This document shows, piece by piece, positions 7,910-16,116 of a DNA stretch of 39,125 nucleotides (positions are counted from its first letter, which is position 1; every line of letters begins with the position of its first letter). The notes beneath the pieces are model-generated. The model did no database searches. It worked only from the letters and a program-made list of their open reading frames with translations, and was not told the DNA's origin. The DNA is taken from positions 1-39,125 of the forward strand of contig CALMGU010000183.1 of assembly GCA_937865685.1 (NCBI GenBank). The letters run 5' to 3'. The position numbers and the translations under genes are program-made. This stretch comes from an uncultured Alphaproteobacteria bacterium (lineage in GTDB: Bacteria; Pseudomonadota; Alphaproteobacteria; Micropepsales; Micropepsaceae).

Positions 7910-8245
7910 ATGCCGATGCGCATGAAAATCCTGTTTGCACTTCCATTCCTTGCGATCGGCATGTCGCCATTGGCGGCTGAAGAATTCGCCCCGATGGCGC
8001 TCAACAGCATCGCCGCGGTACCGGCCAAGATCGCAGGAGCCCGCGTGGTCGATCCCAAAGGCGTTGCGGTGGGATCGCTGGCCAAGGTCCAGACCGACGC
8101 CAAGGGCAAGCCTCTCAAGGCCGAAATCGCATTGACCGGCGGGCGGACCGTCACGTTGGACGCGGCCGCGCTGGGATACGACCAGAATGCCAATGTGGTG
8201 GTCACGGCGATGGAGCAGGCGCAGCTGGCCCAGTCCGCGCGTTAG
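7910..8245 (+). CDS. Small exported protein, PRC-barrel-like
   Basis: A 111-residue protein with a signal peptide (MKILFALPFLAIG, cleavage near LAA-EE at ~23). The mature part has the look of a single PRC-barrel unit: ARVVDPKGVAVGSLAKVQTDAKGKPLKAEIAL, then GGRTVTLDAAALGYD. That is a small beta-barrel often found in alphaproteobacterial envelope proteins of unknown role. Starts at 7910, 7916 and 7922 are all in frame; GAAGAG upstream best suits 7910. The TAG stop overlaps the stop of the convergent MarR gene by four bases (8242-8245). It is likely periplasmic. The PRC assignment is by pattern only. Confidence 0.65.
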   Translation: MPMRMKILFALPFLAIGMSPLAAEEFAPMALNSIAAVPAKIAGARVVDPKGVAVGSLAKVQTDAKGKPLKAEIALTGGRTVTLDAAALGYDQNANVVVTAMEQAQLAQSAR

Positions 8246-8751
8246 CCGCCAGATCTCTGGTCACAAGGCAAGTTGGACTTGCTCTTGGGGGCGGCGCGCT
8301 GCGGCCGTTCCTTCTCCGGCAGCGCCAATTCGGCAAGACTCTGCCGCAGGCCGTTCGCGGGACCGGTTTGCTGTTCCAGCAAAGCATGATGCTCCTTCCA
8401 GATCGGAAGCGCCTTGGCCAGCAGTCCCCGCCCCTTGGCGGTGAGCTTGAGCAGGCGGCTGCGGCGGTCGTCCGGGTCGACCGAGACCTGAACGAGCCCG
8501 CGCCGCTCCAGCGGCTTGAGCGCCGCCGTCAGGGTGGTGCGATCCATCGCCAGGAATTCCGCCAGGGGCGCGATGGTGGGCGGCTTGGGCCGGTTCAGCG
8601 CCATCAGGAGCGAGAATTGCCCATTGGTGAGATCCAGCGCCCGGAAGGCGTCGTCGAACCGGCGCGCCAAAGCCCGCGCCGCCCGCTGAGTCGCCAGGCA
8701 CAGGCACGTGTCGCGCACCATAAGGGTGGTCTCGAAAGGTACATCCGTCAC
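8242..8751 (-). CDS. MarR-family transcriptional repressor
   Basis: A 169-residue winged-helix regulator. After a Cys-containing N-terminal helix (CLCLATQRAARALARRFDDAF) come LTNGQFSLLMAL, the recognition region (APLAEFLAMDRTTLTAALKPLERRGLV) and the wing (VDPDDRRSRLLKLTAKG), all typical of MarR. The two cysteines near the N terminus (CLC) are candidate sensing residues. The start is taken as GTG 8751. A -10 element at 8758-8763 would put the transcript start almost at this GTG, so the message could be leaderless. The alternative is ATG 8721. It is divergent from the VOC/MFS pair and probably represses both itself and them through the palindromes between. The last ~30 residues are a basic, Pro-rich extension. 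Confidence 0.9.
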   Translation of the reverse strand: MTDVPFETTLMVRDTCLCLATQRAARALARRFDDAFRALDLTNGQFSLLMALNRPKPPTIAPLAEFLAMDRTTLTAALKPLERRGLVQVSVDPDDRRSRLLKLTAKGRGLLAKALPIWKEHHALLEQQTGPANGLRQSLAELALPEKERPQRAAPKSKSNLPCDQRSGG

Positions 8752-8757
8752 AAAACA

Positions 8758-8790
8758 ATTATGTTGACTTCAACTTATTAAGTCAAGTTG
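8758..8790 (-). promoter_or_regulatory. marR-type promoter overlapped by nested palindromic operator
   Basis: On the minus strand, -35 TTGACT (8786-8781), a 17-base spacer and -10 CATAAT (8763-8758) make a near-consensus sigma-70 promoter for the MarR gene. Two perfect inverted repeats overlap it: TTGACTT (8764-8770) with AAGTCAA (8780-8786), and CAACTT (8771-8776) with AAGTTG (8785-8790). Palindromes of this size and AT-rich character are typical MarR-dimer sites, so binding would block the promoter (autorepression) and could also control the plus-strand genes. Confidence 0.75.
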
Positions 8791-8817
8791 AGTGGCGGGC
8801 CTTCAAGGGAGACGGCG

Positions 8818-9579
8818 ATGAGGCAGGGACAGTTTTTCTGGTACGAGATGGTGACCACCGACACCAAGGCGGCGGCCGCTTTCTATGGCGCCGTGGTCGG
8901 CTGGGGAACGATGGACGGCAGCACGCCCAGCCAGTCCTACACCCTCTTCACCGCCAATGGCGTGCCGGTGGCCGGGCTGATGCCGATCCCGGCAGAGGCC
9001 AAGGGCATGCCGCCCGCCTGGCTGGGCTATGTCTGGGCCGACGATGTCGATGCGATGTGCGAACGCCTGGTGAAGGAAGGCGGCAAGCTGCTTCGCCCGC
9101 CCATGGATGTGCCCGGCATCATCCGTTTCGCCGTGGTCTCAGATCCCCAAGGCGCGGGCTTTCTGTTGGCCAAGGGCCTGAACAGCGAGGCCTTCCCGCC
9201 CGTCTCCTCGCGCGCGCCCGGCGCCATCGGCTGGCGCGAATTGATGGCGGGCGAATGGAAATCCGCTTTCGCTTTCTATGAGAAGCTGTTCGGCTGGACC
9301 AAGGCGGAAGCCTTCGAGATGGGACCGATGGGCACCTATCAACTGTTCGCCACGGGCGCCGAGCCGGTGGGCGGCATGATGACCAAGCCGGACGCCATTC
9401 CGGTTCCGAATTGGGGCTATTACTTCAACGTCGATGCCATCGATGCGGCGGCGGAGCGGGTGAAAGCGGCGGGCGGCAAAGTGCTGATGGGTCCGGCGGA
9501 AGTTCCGGGCCCCATGTACATCCTTCAGTGCATGGATAGCCTGGGCGCGTATTTCGCGCTGGTGGCGCCCAAGCGATGA
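8818..9579 (+). CDS. VOC (glyoxalase/bleomycin-resistance) family protein, two domains
   Basis: A 253-residue cytosolic protein built of two VOC modules. The first begins GQFFWYEMVTTDTKAAAAFYGAVVGW and the second begins IGWRELMAGEWKSAFAFYEKLFGW. Both have the beta-alpha-beta-beta-beta layout and the closing YVWADDVDAMCERLVKEGGK or YYFNVDAIDAAAERVKAAGGK. It resembles the Cfp30B-like hydroxylase/glyoxalase group, whose reactions are mostly unknown. ATG 8818 has GGGAG six bases upstream; the frame also opens at TTG 8788, inside the operator. It is followed after 36 bases by the Bcr/CflA exporter, so the two are probably co-transcribed under MarR control. A role in detoxifying or sequestering a compound is an inference. 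Confidence 0.85.
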   Translation: MRQGQFFWYEMVTTDTKAAAAFYGAVVGWGTMDGSTPSQSYTLFTANGVPVAGLMPIPAEAKGMPPAWLGYVWADDVDAMCERLVKEGGKLLRPPMDVPGIIRFAVVSDPQGAGFLLAKGLNSEAFPPVSSRAPGAIGWRELMAGEWKSAFAFYEKLFGWTKAEAFEMGPMGTYQLFATGAEPVGGMMTKPDAIPVPNWGYYFNVDAIDAAAERVKAAGGKVLMGPAEVPGPMYILQCMDSLGAYFALVAPKR

Positions 9580-9615
9580 CCGTATAACCGCCGGCCTTTC
9601 AGAACGGATATTCCT

Positions 9616-10827
9616 GTGACGCGACGCTTTCTTGGGATCGCGATCGTGCTTGGCCTCATCACCGCGGTCGGGCCTTTCGCCATCGACATGTATCTTCCCG
9701 CCTTGCCTTCGATGGGCAAGAATCTGGGCGCCGGCACGAGCGCGGTGCAGATGAGCCTGACGGCGTATTTCATCGTCATCGGCATCTGCCAGCTTTTCTA
9801 TGGTCCGCTCAGCGATATCGTGGGGCGCAAGCTGCCGATTTATGGCGGGCTGGTGATCTTCACCATCGGCAGCATCGGCTGCGCGCTGGCTCCCAACATC
9901 GAAACCCTGATCGGCTTTCGCGTGGTCCAGGCCTTCGGCGCCTGCGCCGGGATGGTGATCCCCCGCGCCATCGTGCGCGATCTTTATACCGGCCATGACG
10001 CGACCCGGCTGATGTCGCTTCTGATGCTCACGGTCAGCATCTCGCCGATCCTGGCGCCCTTGACCGGCAGCTTCGTGATTGGGGCTTTCGGTTGGCGCGG
10101 GGTCTTTGCCGTCCTCACCATCGCCGCGGTGATCGCGCTTGTCCTGGCCGTGACGCAATTGAAGGAAACGCGCGAAGACCATCACCGCGCCGACAGTACC
10201 TGGCGCGGGGCCTTCAGCGCCTATGGCCTGTTGCTGCGCGACGGCGAATTTATCGGCCTGGTACTGGTGGGCGCCTTGGGCGTGGCGTCCTTCTTCGTCT
10301 ATCTGGGCAGCGCGTCTTTCGTGCTGATCAATCATTACGGCTTGACGCCCAAACTGTTCAGTCTCTGCTTCGCCTTGAACGCGGCGTCTTTCTTCGGCTT
10401 CAGCCAGCTCACCGGAATGCTCACCCAGCGTTACGGCCTGCCCAAAGTGGTGCGCGTGGCCGCGACGGGTTTTGCCCTGGCCATGGTGGCGCTGGCGTTG
10501 CTGTTCGCGGCCGGCATCGACAATCTCTTCGCCCTGATGGCGCCTTTGTTCATCGGCTATGGCTTCCTGGGACTGGTGATCCCCACCACCGCCGTCCTGG
10601 CGCTGGAGCATCACGGCGCCATTGCGGGCACCGCCTCGGCGCTGATGGGCGCGCTGCAGATGATCATCGGGGCGGCGGTGATGGCGCTGGCGGGATTGTT
10701 CGCCAACGGCCTGCCCCAGCCGATGGCGTATGGAATCGCAATCTGCGCCGTTGCCGCATTCCTTGTCACGCAATGGACGCTGCGCAGGGTTGCAGCAGCG
10801 CTGATCCCCGACCCTTCCACTCCCTAG
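9616..10827 (+). CDS. Bcr/CflA-family multidrug exporter (MFS, 12 TM)
   Basis: A 403-residue inner-membrane drug/proton antiporter of the DHA1 family. Helix 1 has the Bcr/CflA hallmark AVGPFAIDMYLPALP, followed by motif A-like YGPLSDIVGRKLPI. RVVQAFGACAGMVIPRAIVRDLY and the motif C-like SISPILAPLTGSFV are also family features. Twelve hydrophobic helices can be traced and the length is normal. The start is GTG 9616 with a weak GGA upstream; the first transmembrane helix begins almost at once. The gene follows the VOC gene and probably belongs to the same MarR-controlled unit. Bcr/CflA members export bicyclomycin, sulfonamides or chloramphenicol in other bacteria; the substrate here is unknown. 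Confidence 0.9.
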   Translation: MTRRFLGIAIVLGLITAVGPFAIDMYLPALPSMGKNLGAGTSAVQMSLTAYFIVIGICQLFYGPLSDIVGRKLPIYGGLVIFTIGSIGCALAPNIETLIGFRVVQAFGACAGMVIPRAIVRDLYTGHDATRLMSLLMLTVSISPILAPLTGSFVIGAFGWRGVFAVLTIAAVIALVLAVTQLKETREDHHRADSTWRGAFSAYGLLLRDGEFIGLVLVGALGVASFFVYLGSASFVLINHYGLTPKLFSLCFALNAASFFGFSQLTGMLTQRYGLPKVVRVAATGFALAMVALALLFAAGIDNLFALMAPLFIGYGFLGLVIPTTAVLALEHHGAIAGTASALMGALQMIIGAAVMALAGLFANGLPQPMAYGIAICAVAAFLVTQWTLRRVAAALIPDPSTP

Positions 10828-10869
10828 CAAAATGCCACATCATCCCGCGCGAGCTGAGCGGGGATTCTC

Positions 10870-12855
10870 ATGAAAACGGCGCATGCGGTCGGGTTGTTGG
10901 CAGTTGCGGTTCTGGCGCTGGCGGGCTGCGACCGTGCCGCCGAAAAGCAGGCCAGCCAGGGCCGCTACGATCCCCGCCGCGCTTTCGCGCCGCTTACCCT
11001 TCCCGTGGCCGTCAACAGCTATCGCGCGGGTGATGGCGCGCCGGGGCCGGACTATTGGCAGAACCGGGCGGATTATAAAATCGCCGCCACCCTCGACCCC
11101 GTCAAAGCCACGCTCACGGGCGATGAAGTCATCACCTACACCAACAACAGCCCCAGCGCGCTGACCGCGCTCTGGGTGCAGCTGGACGAGAATATCTACA
11201 AGAAGGATGCGCGGGCCCGCACGGCGGCGGGCACCGCGCGACGGGCCGCGCCGCAACCCGGCGACGGCTTCGTGCTGGACACGGTGGAGATCGGCGAAGG
11301 CAGCCAGGCCGTGAAAGCCGAGACCGTGATCAGCGACACCCGCATGCAGGTGCGCTTGCCGCAAGCGTTGAAAGCCAAGGGTGGGCAGCTCAAGCTGCAC
11401 ATCGCCTATCATTATACCGTGCCCAAGGGCAGCGCCGGGCGCACCGGCCATGACACGGCCAAGGATGGCGAGATCTTCGACCTCGCCCAATGGTATCCGC
11501 GCATGGCGGTGTTCGACGATCTGCGCGGCTGGGATACCCTGCCCTACATCGCCTCGGAATTTTATCTGGAATATGGCGATTTCGATGTCGCCATGACCGT
11601 GCCTTCGGACATGCTGGTGGCGGGTTCGGGCGAACTCACCAATCCGCAGGAGGTTCTCACCAAGACCCAGCAGGATCGCCTTGCTGAGGCGCGCCAGAGC
11701 GACAAGACGGTGATGATCCGCACCGCCGCCGAGGTCAACGATCCCGCCAGCCGGCCCAAGCAGGACGGCACCCTCACCTGGCGCTTCCATCTGGCCGACA
11801 CCCGCGATGTCGCCTTCATCGCCAGCAAGGCGCTCATCTGGGACGCGGCGCGGATCAATCTGCCCGGCGGCAAGACCGCACTGGCCCAATCGCTGTATCC
11901 GGTGGAAGGCACGGAGCCCAAAGGCTGGGGCCGTTCCACCGAATATCTGAAGCACGCGGTGGAGAATTTCTCCAAACGCTGGTCGGTCTATCCTTGGCCG
12001 GTGGCGTCCAGCCTGGGCGGGCCCATCGACGGCATGGAATATCCCGCCGTTGCCTTCGACAGCTACAAGGACCGCGATCCGGAGCTGTTCTGGATCACCG
12101 CGCATGAGATCGGCCACACCTGGTTTCCCATGGTGGTGGGCTTCAACGAGCGGCGCGACCAGTGGATGGACGAAGGCTTCAACACCTTCATCGATATTTT
12201 CGAATCCGACGATTTCAAGGAATTCGGCCCCAAACGCGACGGCGAGTATGCGCCAGGCAAAGGCAATCCGGTGGACGAGATCCTGCCGCTTCTGGCCGAT
12301 CGCGAGGCGCCCAACATGATGACCCGCTCCGACCAGGTGCGGGAGAAATACCGCCACCCCTCCAGCTATTTCAAATCGGCGCTGGGGCTGGTCTTGCTGC
12401 GCGATCAGATATTGGGACCCGAACGGTTCGACTTCGCCTTCCGGAAATTCATCGCCGACTGGTCGTTCAAACACCCGACTCCGTCGGATTTCTTCCGGGC
12501 GATGAATAGCGCGGGCGGCGAGGATCTCTCCTGGTACTGGCGGGGCTGGTATTTCAACAATTGGAATCTGGACCTGGCCGTGACCGGCGCGGTTGCCGAC
12601 AAGGAAGGCTGGGACAAGGGCGCGGTGGTGACCATCGCCAACCAGGACCGGCTGGTGATGCCGTCAACGGTGGAGGTGGCGTTCGCCGGCGGCGAAAAGC
12701 GGCGCATCGCGCTTCCCGCCGAAACCTGGATCCAGAAATCGCAAGTCGAGCTCAGGCTGGACAGCGCCAAGCCGATCCTGTCGGTGACCGTCGATCCGGA
12801 TCATGTGGTGCCGGATCGCGACCGGGCCAACAATGTGCTGAAGCCGGGCCGCTGA
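10870..12855 (+). CDS. M1-family zinc metallopeptidase, lipoprotein
   Basis: A 661-residue aminopeptidase-like enzyme anchored by lipid. The signal ends in LALAGC with Cys20 as the lipidated residue. An N-terminal beta domain (~60-280) precedes the catalytic domain. GPIDGMEYPAVAF stands for the GAMEN exopeptidase motif. The zinc site is HEIGH (His412, Glu413, His416) with the third ligand Glu435 in QWMDEGFN, the exact HEXXH-18-E spacing of M1. GMEY in place of GAMEN is common in bacterial M1 relatives. A C-terminal beta domain (DKEGWDKGAVVTIANQ) ends the protein. ATG 10870 has GGGGA seven bases upstream. It probably trims peptides in the periplasm. The preceding MFS gene ends 42 bases away, so read-through is possible. 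Confidence 0.9.
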   Translation: MKTAHAVGLLAVAVLALAGCDRAAEKQASQGRYDPRRAFAPLTLPVAVNSYRAGDGAPGPDYWQNRADYKIAATLDPVKATLTGDEVITYTNNSPSALTALWVQLDENIYKKDARARTAAGTARRAAPQPGDGFVLDTVEIGEGSQAVKAETVISDTRMQVRLPQALKAKGGQLKLHIAYHYTVPKGSAGRTGHDTAKDGEIFDLAQWYPRMAVFDDLRGWDTLPYIASEFYLEYGDFDVAMTVPSDMLVAGSGELTNPQEVLTKTQQDRLAEARQSDKTVMIRTAAEVNDPASRPKQDGTLTWRFHLADTRDVAFIASKALIWDAARINLPGGKTALAQSLYPVEGTEPKGWGRSTEYLKHAVENFSKRWSVYPWPVASSLGGPIDGMEYPAVAFDSYKDRDPELFWITAHEIGHTWFPMVVGFNERRDQWMDEGFNTFIDIFESDDFKEFGPKRDGEYAPGKGNPVDEILPLLADREAPNMMTRSDQVREKYRHPSSYFKSALGLVLLRDQILGPERFDFAFRKFIADWSFKHPTPSDFFRAMNSAGGEDLSWYWRGWYFNNWNLDLAVTGAVADKEGWDKGAVVTIANQDRLVMPSTVEVAFAGGEKRRIALPAETWIQKSQVELRLDSAKPILSVTVDPDHVVPDRDRANNVLKPGR

Positions 12856-12861
12856 CGAGGC

Positions 12862-14031
12862 TTACCAGACCGCTTCTTCGCGGTCCCGGTGGATGTCGTG
12901 GGTGACGATGCCGGTATTTTCCGGCGGCATCTCCAGCCAGTGCTTGTGCATCATGGTGCGCTTGGTGTCGTCATGGCCGCTCTGCCAATGCTCGCGCATG
13001 GAAGTGCGGGAGAATTCGTAATCCTTGGCGTTTCCTTCATAGCTTTTCTGCTGATAGATCAGCTGAAGGATAGTGTGGGCAGGCAGCCGGGCCAGCTTGT
13101 CGCGCATCGCCCGCTCCTCGTCGGTCAGGTCCGCTTCCGGAATTTTCAACAGCGCGCGATAGGCGCGGGTCTTCCAGCGCTGCAACCGCTGGAACATGTC
13201 CGTCACCTGGCGGGTGCGGGAGGAATAGGAGATGTCCTTCTCGCGGCCCATCACATCGGGCATGGTGCGCGGCAAGGCGCCGGAGGCACTGAACAGGTCG
13301 ACCTGGAACACCAGGGAATTGATGTCGTCGTCCTGGGCCAAGAGATGCTGCAGCGGCGTGTTGGAGACGATGCCGCCGTCCCAGAAATAATCCGTGCCGA
13401 TCTGCACCGGGGCGAAAGCGGGCGGCAAGGCGCCCGACGCCATGATGTGTTCTGGCTCGATCCGGTGCTTGGCATTGTCGAAGAAAATGAAATTGCCGCT
13501 CGTCACATTGACCGCGCCCACCGAGAACCGGCAATCGCCTTTGTTCAGTAAGTCAAAGTCCACCAGTTCCAGCAAAGTCTCGCGCAACGGGCTGCTGTCG
13601 TAATAGCTGGTGGCGCTTTTGGCGCCGGCGGGACTAAGCCAGGGATTGAGCTTGTGTGGCGCGAAGAAGCCGGGCTGACCCATCACCATGGTATGGAAGG
13701 CCGAGGCGGCATTGCGCATCTGGCGGAAAATGTCGCCATCCGGAGTATGCAGCCAGACGGTGCGGTTCGTGATGCGGCTCCAGAAATCCGTCAGGCGGTC
13801 CAGGCGATTTTCCGGCTTGTTGCCGGCAATGATGGCGGCGTTCACCGCGCCAATGGAAACGCCGGACACCCAGTCCGGCTCGAGTCCGGCCTCGTGCATG
13901 GCCTCATAGACGCCGACCTGATAGGCGCCCAGCGCGCCTCCGCCTTGCAGCACCAGAGCGATGCGTCCGCAGCGCTCCGGCCGCCGGCCGGGCATGATGC
14001 CCTCTTCAAACGCGATGGGTTTACCGTCCAT
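12862..14031 (-). CDS. Patatin-like phospholipase with DUF3734-type C terminus
   Basis: A 389-residue lipid acyl hydrolase of the patatin family. The oxyanion loop is QGGGALGAYQVG (~29-40). The nucleophile elbow is GVSIG with Ser59, and the catalytic Asp218 lies in FWDGG, giving the Ser-Asp dyad. The C-terminal third (SYSSRTRQVTDMF, then an Arg/Tyr-rich stretch) matches the DUF3734 extension seen in alphaproteobacterial members. No signal peptide is visible, so it acts in the cytoplasm or at the inner membrane. Two starts are plausible: ATG 14031 with TAGAG upstream, and ATG 13995 with GAGGG four bases upstream. The gene is convergent with the M1 peptidase, six bases between stops. Some relatives act on membrane lipids or polyhydroxyalkanoate granules; a link to the adjacent hydroxybutyrate dehydrogenase is an inference. 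Confidence 0.88.
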   Translation of the reverse strand: MDGKPIAFEEGIMPGRRPERCGRIALVLQGGGALGAYQVGVYEAMHEAGLEPDWVSGVSIGAVNAAIIAGNKPENRLDRLTDFWSRITNRTVWLHTPDGDIFRQMRNAASAFHTMVMGQPGFFAPHKLNPWLSPAGAKSATSYYDSSPLRETLLELVDFDLLNKGDCRFSVGAVNVTSGNFIFFDNAKHRIEPEHIMASGALPPAFAPVQIGTDYFWDGGIVSNTPLQHLLAQDDDINSLVFQVDLFSASGALPRTMPDVMGREKDISYSSRTRQVTDMFQRLQRWKTRAYRALLKIPEADLTDEERAMRDKLARLPAHTILQLIYQQKSYEGNAKDYEFSRTSMREHWQSGHDDTKRTMMHKHWLEMPPENTGIVTHDIHRDREEAVW

Positions 14032-14157
14032 GGCGCGACTCTAGGCCGGGCGGGTTAAAATTCCCGTGACATTCACGGTTCAAAAATAAACTCTCGTTAA
14101 AGTATTCATGGGGGGCATGGTACGGTCCAGGCCCCTTTCCAAGATAAGGAATTCGTC

Positions 14158-14940
14158 ATGCTCAAAGGCAAGGTCGCCCTCGTCACCGGCTCGACCAGCG
14201 GCATCGGCCTCGCCATCGCGCGGGCCTATGCCAGACAGGGCGCCGACATCGTGATCAACGGCTTTGGCGACAAGGATGCCATCGAAAAAGAGCGCGCCGG
14301 GATCGAAAGCGAATTCGGCGTCCGCGCCCATTATTCCGGCGCCGATATGAGCAAGGGCGAGGAAATCGTCGCCATGGTGGCCGAAGCGCAAGCCAAGCTG
14401 GGCGGGGTCGATATCCTGGTCAACAATGCCGGGATCCAATTCGTGTCGCCGATCGAGGATTTCCCGCCTGAGAAATGGAACCAGATCATCGCCATCAACC
14501 TGTCCGCCGCCTTTCATGCCATCCGCGCCGCCGTGCCCGGCATGAAGGCGAAGAAATGGGGCCGCATCGTCAACACCGCCTCGGCCCATGCCCTGGTCGC
14601 TTCGCCGTTCAAATCGGCCTATGTCTCCGCGAAGCATGGCATCGCCGGACTGACCAAGACCGTGTCCCTGGAGACCGCCACTTTCGGCATCACCGTCAAC
14701 GCCATCTGCCCCGGCTATGTCTGGACGCCGCTGGTGGAAAAGCAGATTCCCGACACCATGGCGGCGCGCAATCTGACGCGCGAACAGGTGATCAACGACG
14801 TGCTGCTGCATGCCCAGCCCACCAAGCAATTCGTCACGGTGGAAGAAGTGGCGGACCTTGCCGTCTTCCTGGCGTCGGACAGCGCCCGCTCCATCACCGG
14901 CGCGATCATCCCCATCGATGGCGGCTGGACGGCACAATAG
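14158..14940 (+). CDS. bdhA: D-beta-hydroxybutyrate dehydrogenase (SDR family)
   Basis: A 260-residue NAD-dependent short-chain dehydrogenase converting 3-hydroxybutyrate to acetoacetate, a step in using or making ketone bodies and poly-hydroxybutyrate. Seen are the cofactor loop TGSTSGIG (10-17), NNAG (89-92), and the catalytic triad Ser142, Tyr155 and Lys159 (SAYVSAK). The product-specific parts ICPGYVWTPLVEKQIPD and HAQPTKQFVTVEEVADLAVFLAS are close to known 3-hydroxybutyrate dehydrogenases, as is the length. ATG 14158 has AAGGA eight bases upstream. It is transcribed alone, divergent from the patatin gene and convergent with the RMD1 gene. Other SDR activities cannot be fully excluded. 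Confidence 0.88.
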   Translation: MLKGKVALVTGSTSGIGLAIARAYARQGADIVINGFGDKDAIEKERAGIESEFGVRAHYSGADMSKGEEIVAMVAEAQAKLGGVDILVNNAGIQFVSPIEDFPPEKWNQIIAINLSAAFHAIRAAVPGMKAKKWGRIVNTASAHALVASPFKSAYVSAKHGIAGLTKTVSLETATFGITVNAICPGYVWTPLVEKQIPDTMAARNLTREQVINDVLLHAQPTKQFVTVEEVADLAVFLASDSARSITGAIIPIDGGWTAQ

Positions 14941-14950
14941 GCGCCGCCCC

Positions 14951-15730
14951 TCACCAGGGATGAAACAGGGTGGCGGCGGCGATCACCAGCTCCGCCAGGA
15001 TCAGGATCACGATCAGAAGCTCCAGCCGGGCGGAGCGGGCCGTGTCCATCATGTCGGTGAACGTCTCGGCCGCGCTGGCGATCACACTCATCTTGCCGTT
15101 GAGCAAGGTGCCCCGCTCGACGATTTCATATTCGTCCTCCAGCCGGGCATAGAAGCGTTCCAGCTCCGGATGCTCCCACAATATGTCGGGCTTTTCCGCG
15201 AAGGCGATGCGGCCGGAAACCCGGTGCTGGGTGAGAAGCGCTGAGCCGACCAGCTTCAAAATCTCCGTGCGGGCGCTGGGAATGCGCCCCGTCGCCGCCA
15301 GCGCGCCGGCCGCCGGCTCGATGGCGTCCAGCACCGAGGCGATTTCCTTCTCGTAATAGGCCAGAGCCACGCTCTTGCCCAGAATATCGGCCAGCACCAG
15401 CACATGTGCGGGATCAAGTTCGCGCAATTGCAGCACGCCCGCCGCGTTCAAGCCTTCATCCGGGACCGGCCCCAGTTCCACTCCGATGCGCTCTTCCTCG
15501 CGCGTGCCGGCAGGCGGGCCGGCCAGCAATGCAAGCGCCTCTTCCTCTTCGGCGGGATCAAGTCCGATCAGCACCGCCGCGCCATAGCGGAAGGCGACCA
15601 CGAAGCCCTCGCCCTTGCGGAACGCGAAAGGCGCAGTGGAGATCACCCGCGCCTGCGCCGCGCGGTCCGGACTGAGGCGGTCGCCCAGAAGGACGGCGCG
15701 GGCCCTGACATTCCTTGCCGGGACGGTCAT
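14951..15730 (-). CDS. RMD1/DUF155-family protein with C-terminal membrane anchor
   Basis: A 259-residue protein of the RMD1 (DUF155) family, which in yeast includes mitochondrial Rmd1/Rmd8 relatives; the bacterial role is unknown. The N-terminal half is a beta-rich domain with GFVVAFRYGAAVLIGLDPAEEE. The C-terminal half is helical and carries the family signature FYARLEDEYEIVERGTLLNGK, then ETFTDMMDTARSARLE, and ends in one transmembrane helix (LLIVILILAELVIAAATLF). ATG 15730 is chosen because it overlaps the stop of the 62-aa upstream gene as ATGA, a typical coupled start; a TTG at 15766 is the alternative. It is convergent with bdhA, ten bases between stops. Confidence 0.8.
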   Translation of the reverse strand: MTVPARNVRARAVLLGDRLSPDRAAQARVISTAPFAFRKGEGFVVAFRYGAAVLIGLDPAEEEEALALLAGPPAGTREEERIGVELGPVPDEGLNAAGVLQLRELDPAHVLVLADILGKSVALAYYEKEIASVLDAIEPAAGALAATGRIPSARTEILKLVGSALLTQHRVSGRIAFAEKPDILWEHPELERFYARLEDEYEIVERGTLLNGKMSVIASAAETFTDMMDTARSARLELLIVILILAELVIAAATLFHPW

Positions 15731-15915
15731 TGCCGGAATGGCGGCGCCGAAGTCGCATAGACGCAATCGGGGCCGCGCCAGACTTCGACCCGATCGCCGT
15801 CCTCGATCAGGCTTTTGGCGCGCCGGATGGCGGCATGATCGCTGGCCTGCGAACAGGCATGGATCACGGGCGAATTTTGCTGCTTTTTCACGATGCGGAT
15901 CTCATAGGCGTCCAA
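15727..15915 (-). CDS. Small conserved-looking protein (62 aa) coupled to RMD1 gene
   Basis: A 62-codon gene starting at TTG 15915 with AAGGAG six bases upstream, a strong site that decides this unusual start. Its TGA overlaps the ATG of the RMD1 gene by four bases. The protein starts DAYEIRIV, with IHACSQASDHAAIRRAKSL in the middle and DGDRVEVWRGPDCVY near the end: a small alpha/beta fold with two cysteines. Short alphaproteobacterial proteins with a (D/E)xxEVWRG ending occur widely and have no known function. It is cytoplasmic, as no signal or membrane segment is seen. Confidence 0.75.
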   Translation of the reverse strand: MDAYEIRIVKKQQNSPVIHACSQASDHAAIRRAKSLIEDGDRVEVWRGPDCVYATSAPPFRQ

Positions 15916-16116
15916 GGAAAACTCCTTCGATCAACCCCCGTTGCGTGGTGCCGATTCAAAGGCCGTTGCGCGAAACTGTCTAATGAATTTGGAACAAACA
16001 TTCGTGTCGATGTTTCGCGGCCGCAACATGGCGGATCCACCCGGATTGGGCCTTGGAAGCCTGCCCCTTGGTCCCTAGGATGCCGCCGATAAGAATCTGA
16101 AAATGGGGATGGGGAC

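Noticed and set aside
9139..10830. 563-codon open frame on the minus strand
   Set aside because: Antisense to the VOC and Bcr/CflA genes, which both have clear family motifs; the mirror translation has none.
10840..12474. 544-codon open frame on the minus strand
   Set aside because: Antisense to the M1 peptidase, whose zinc motif and lipobox are unambiguous.
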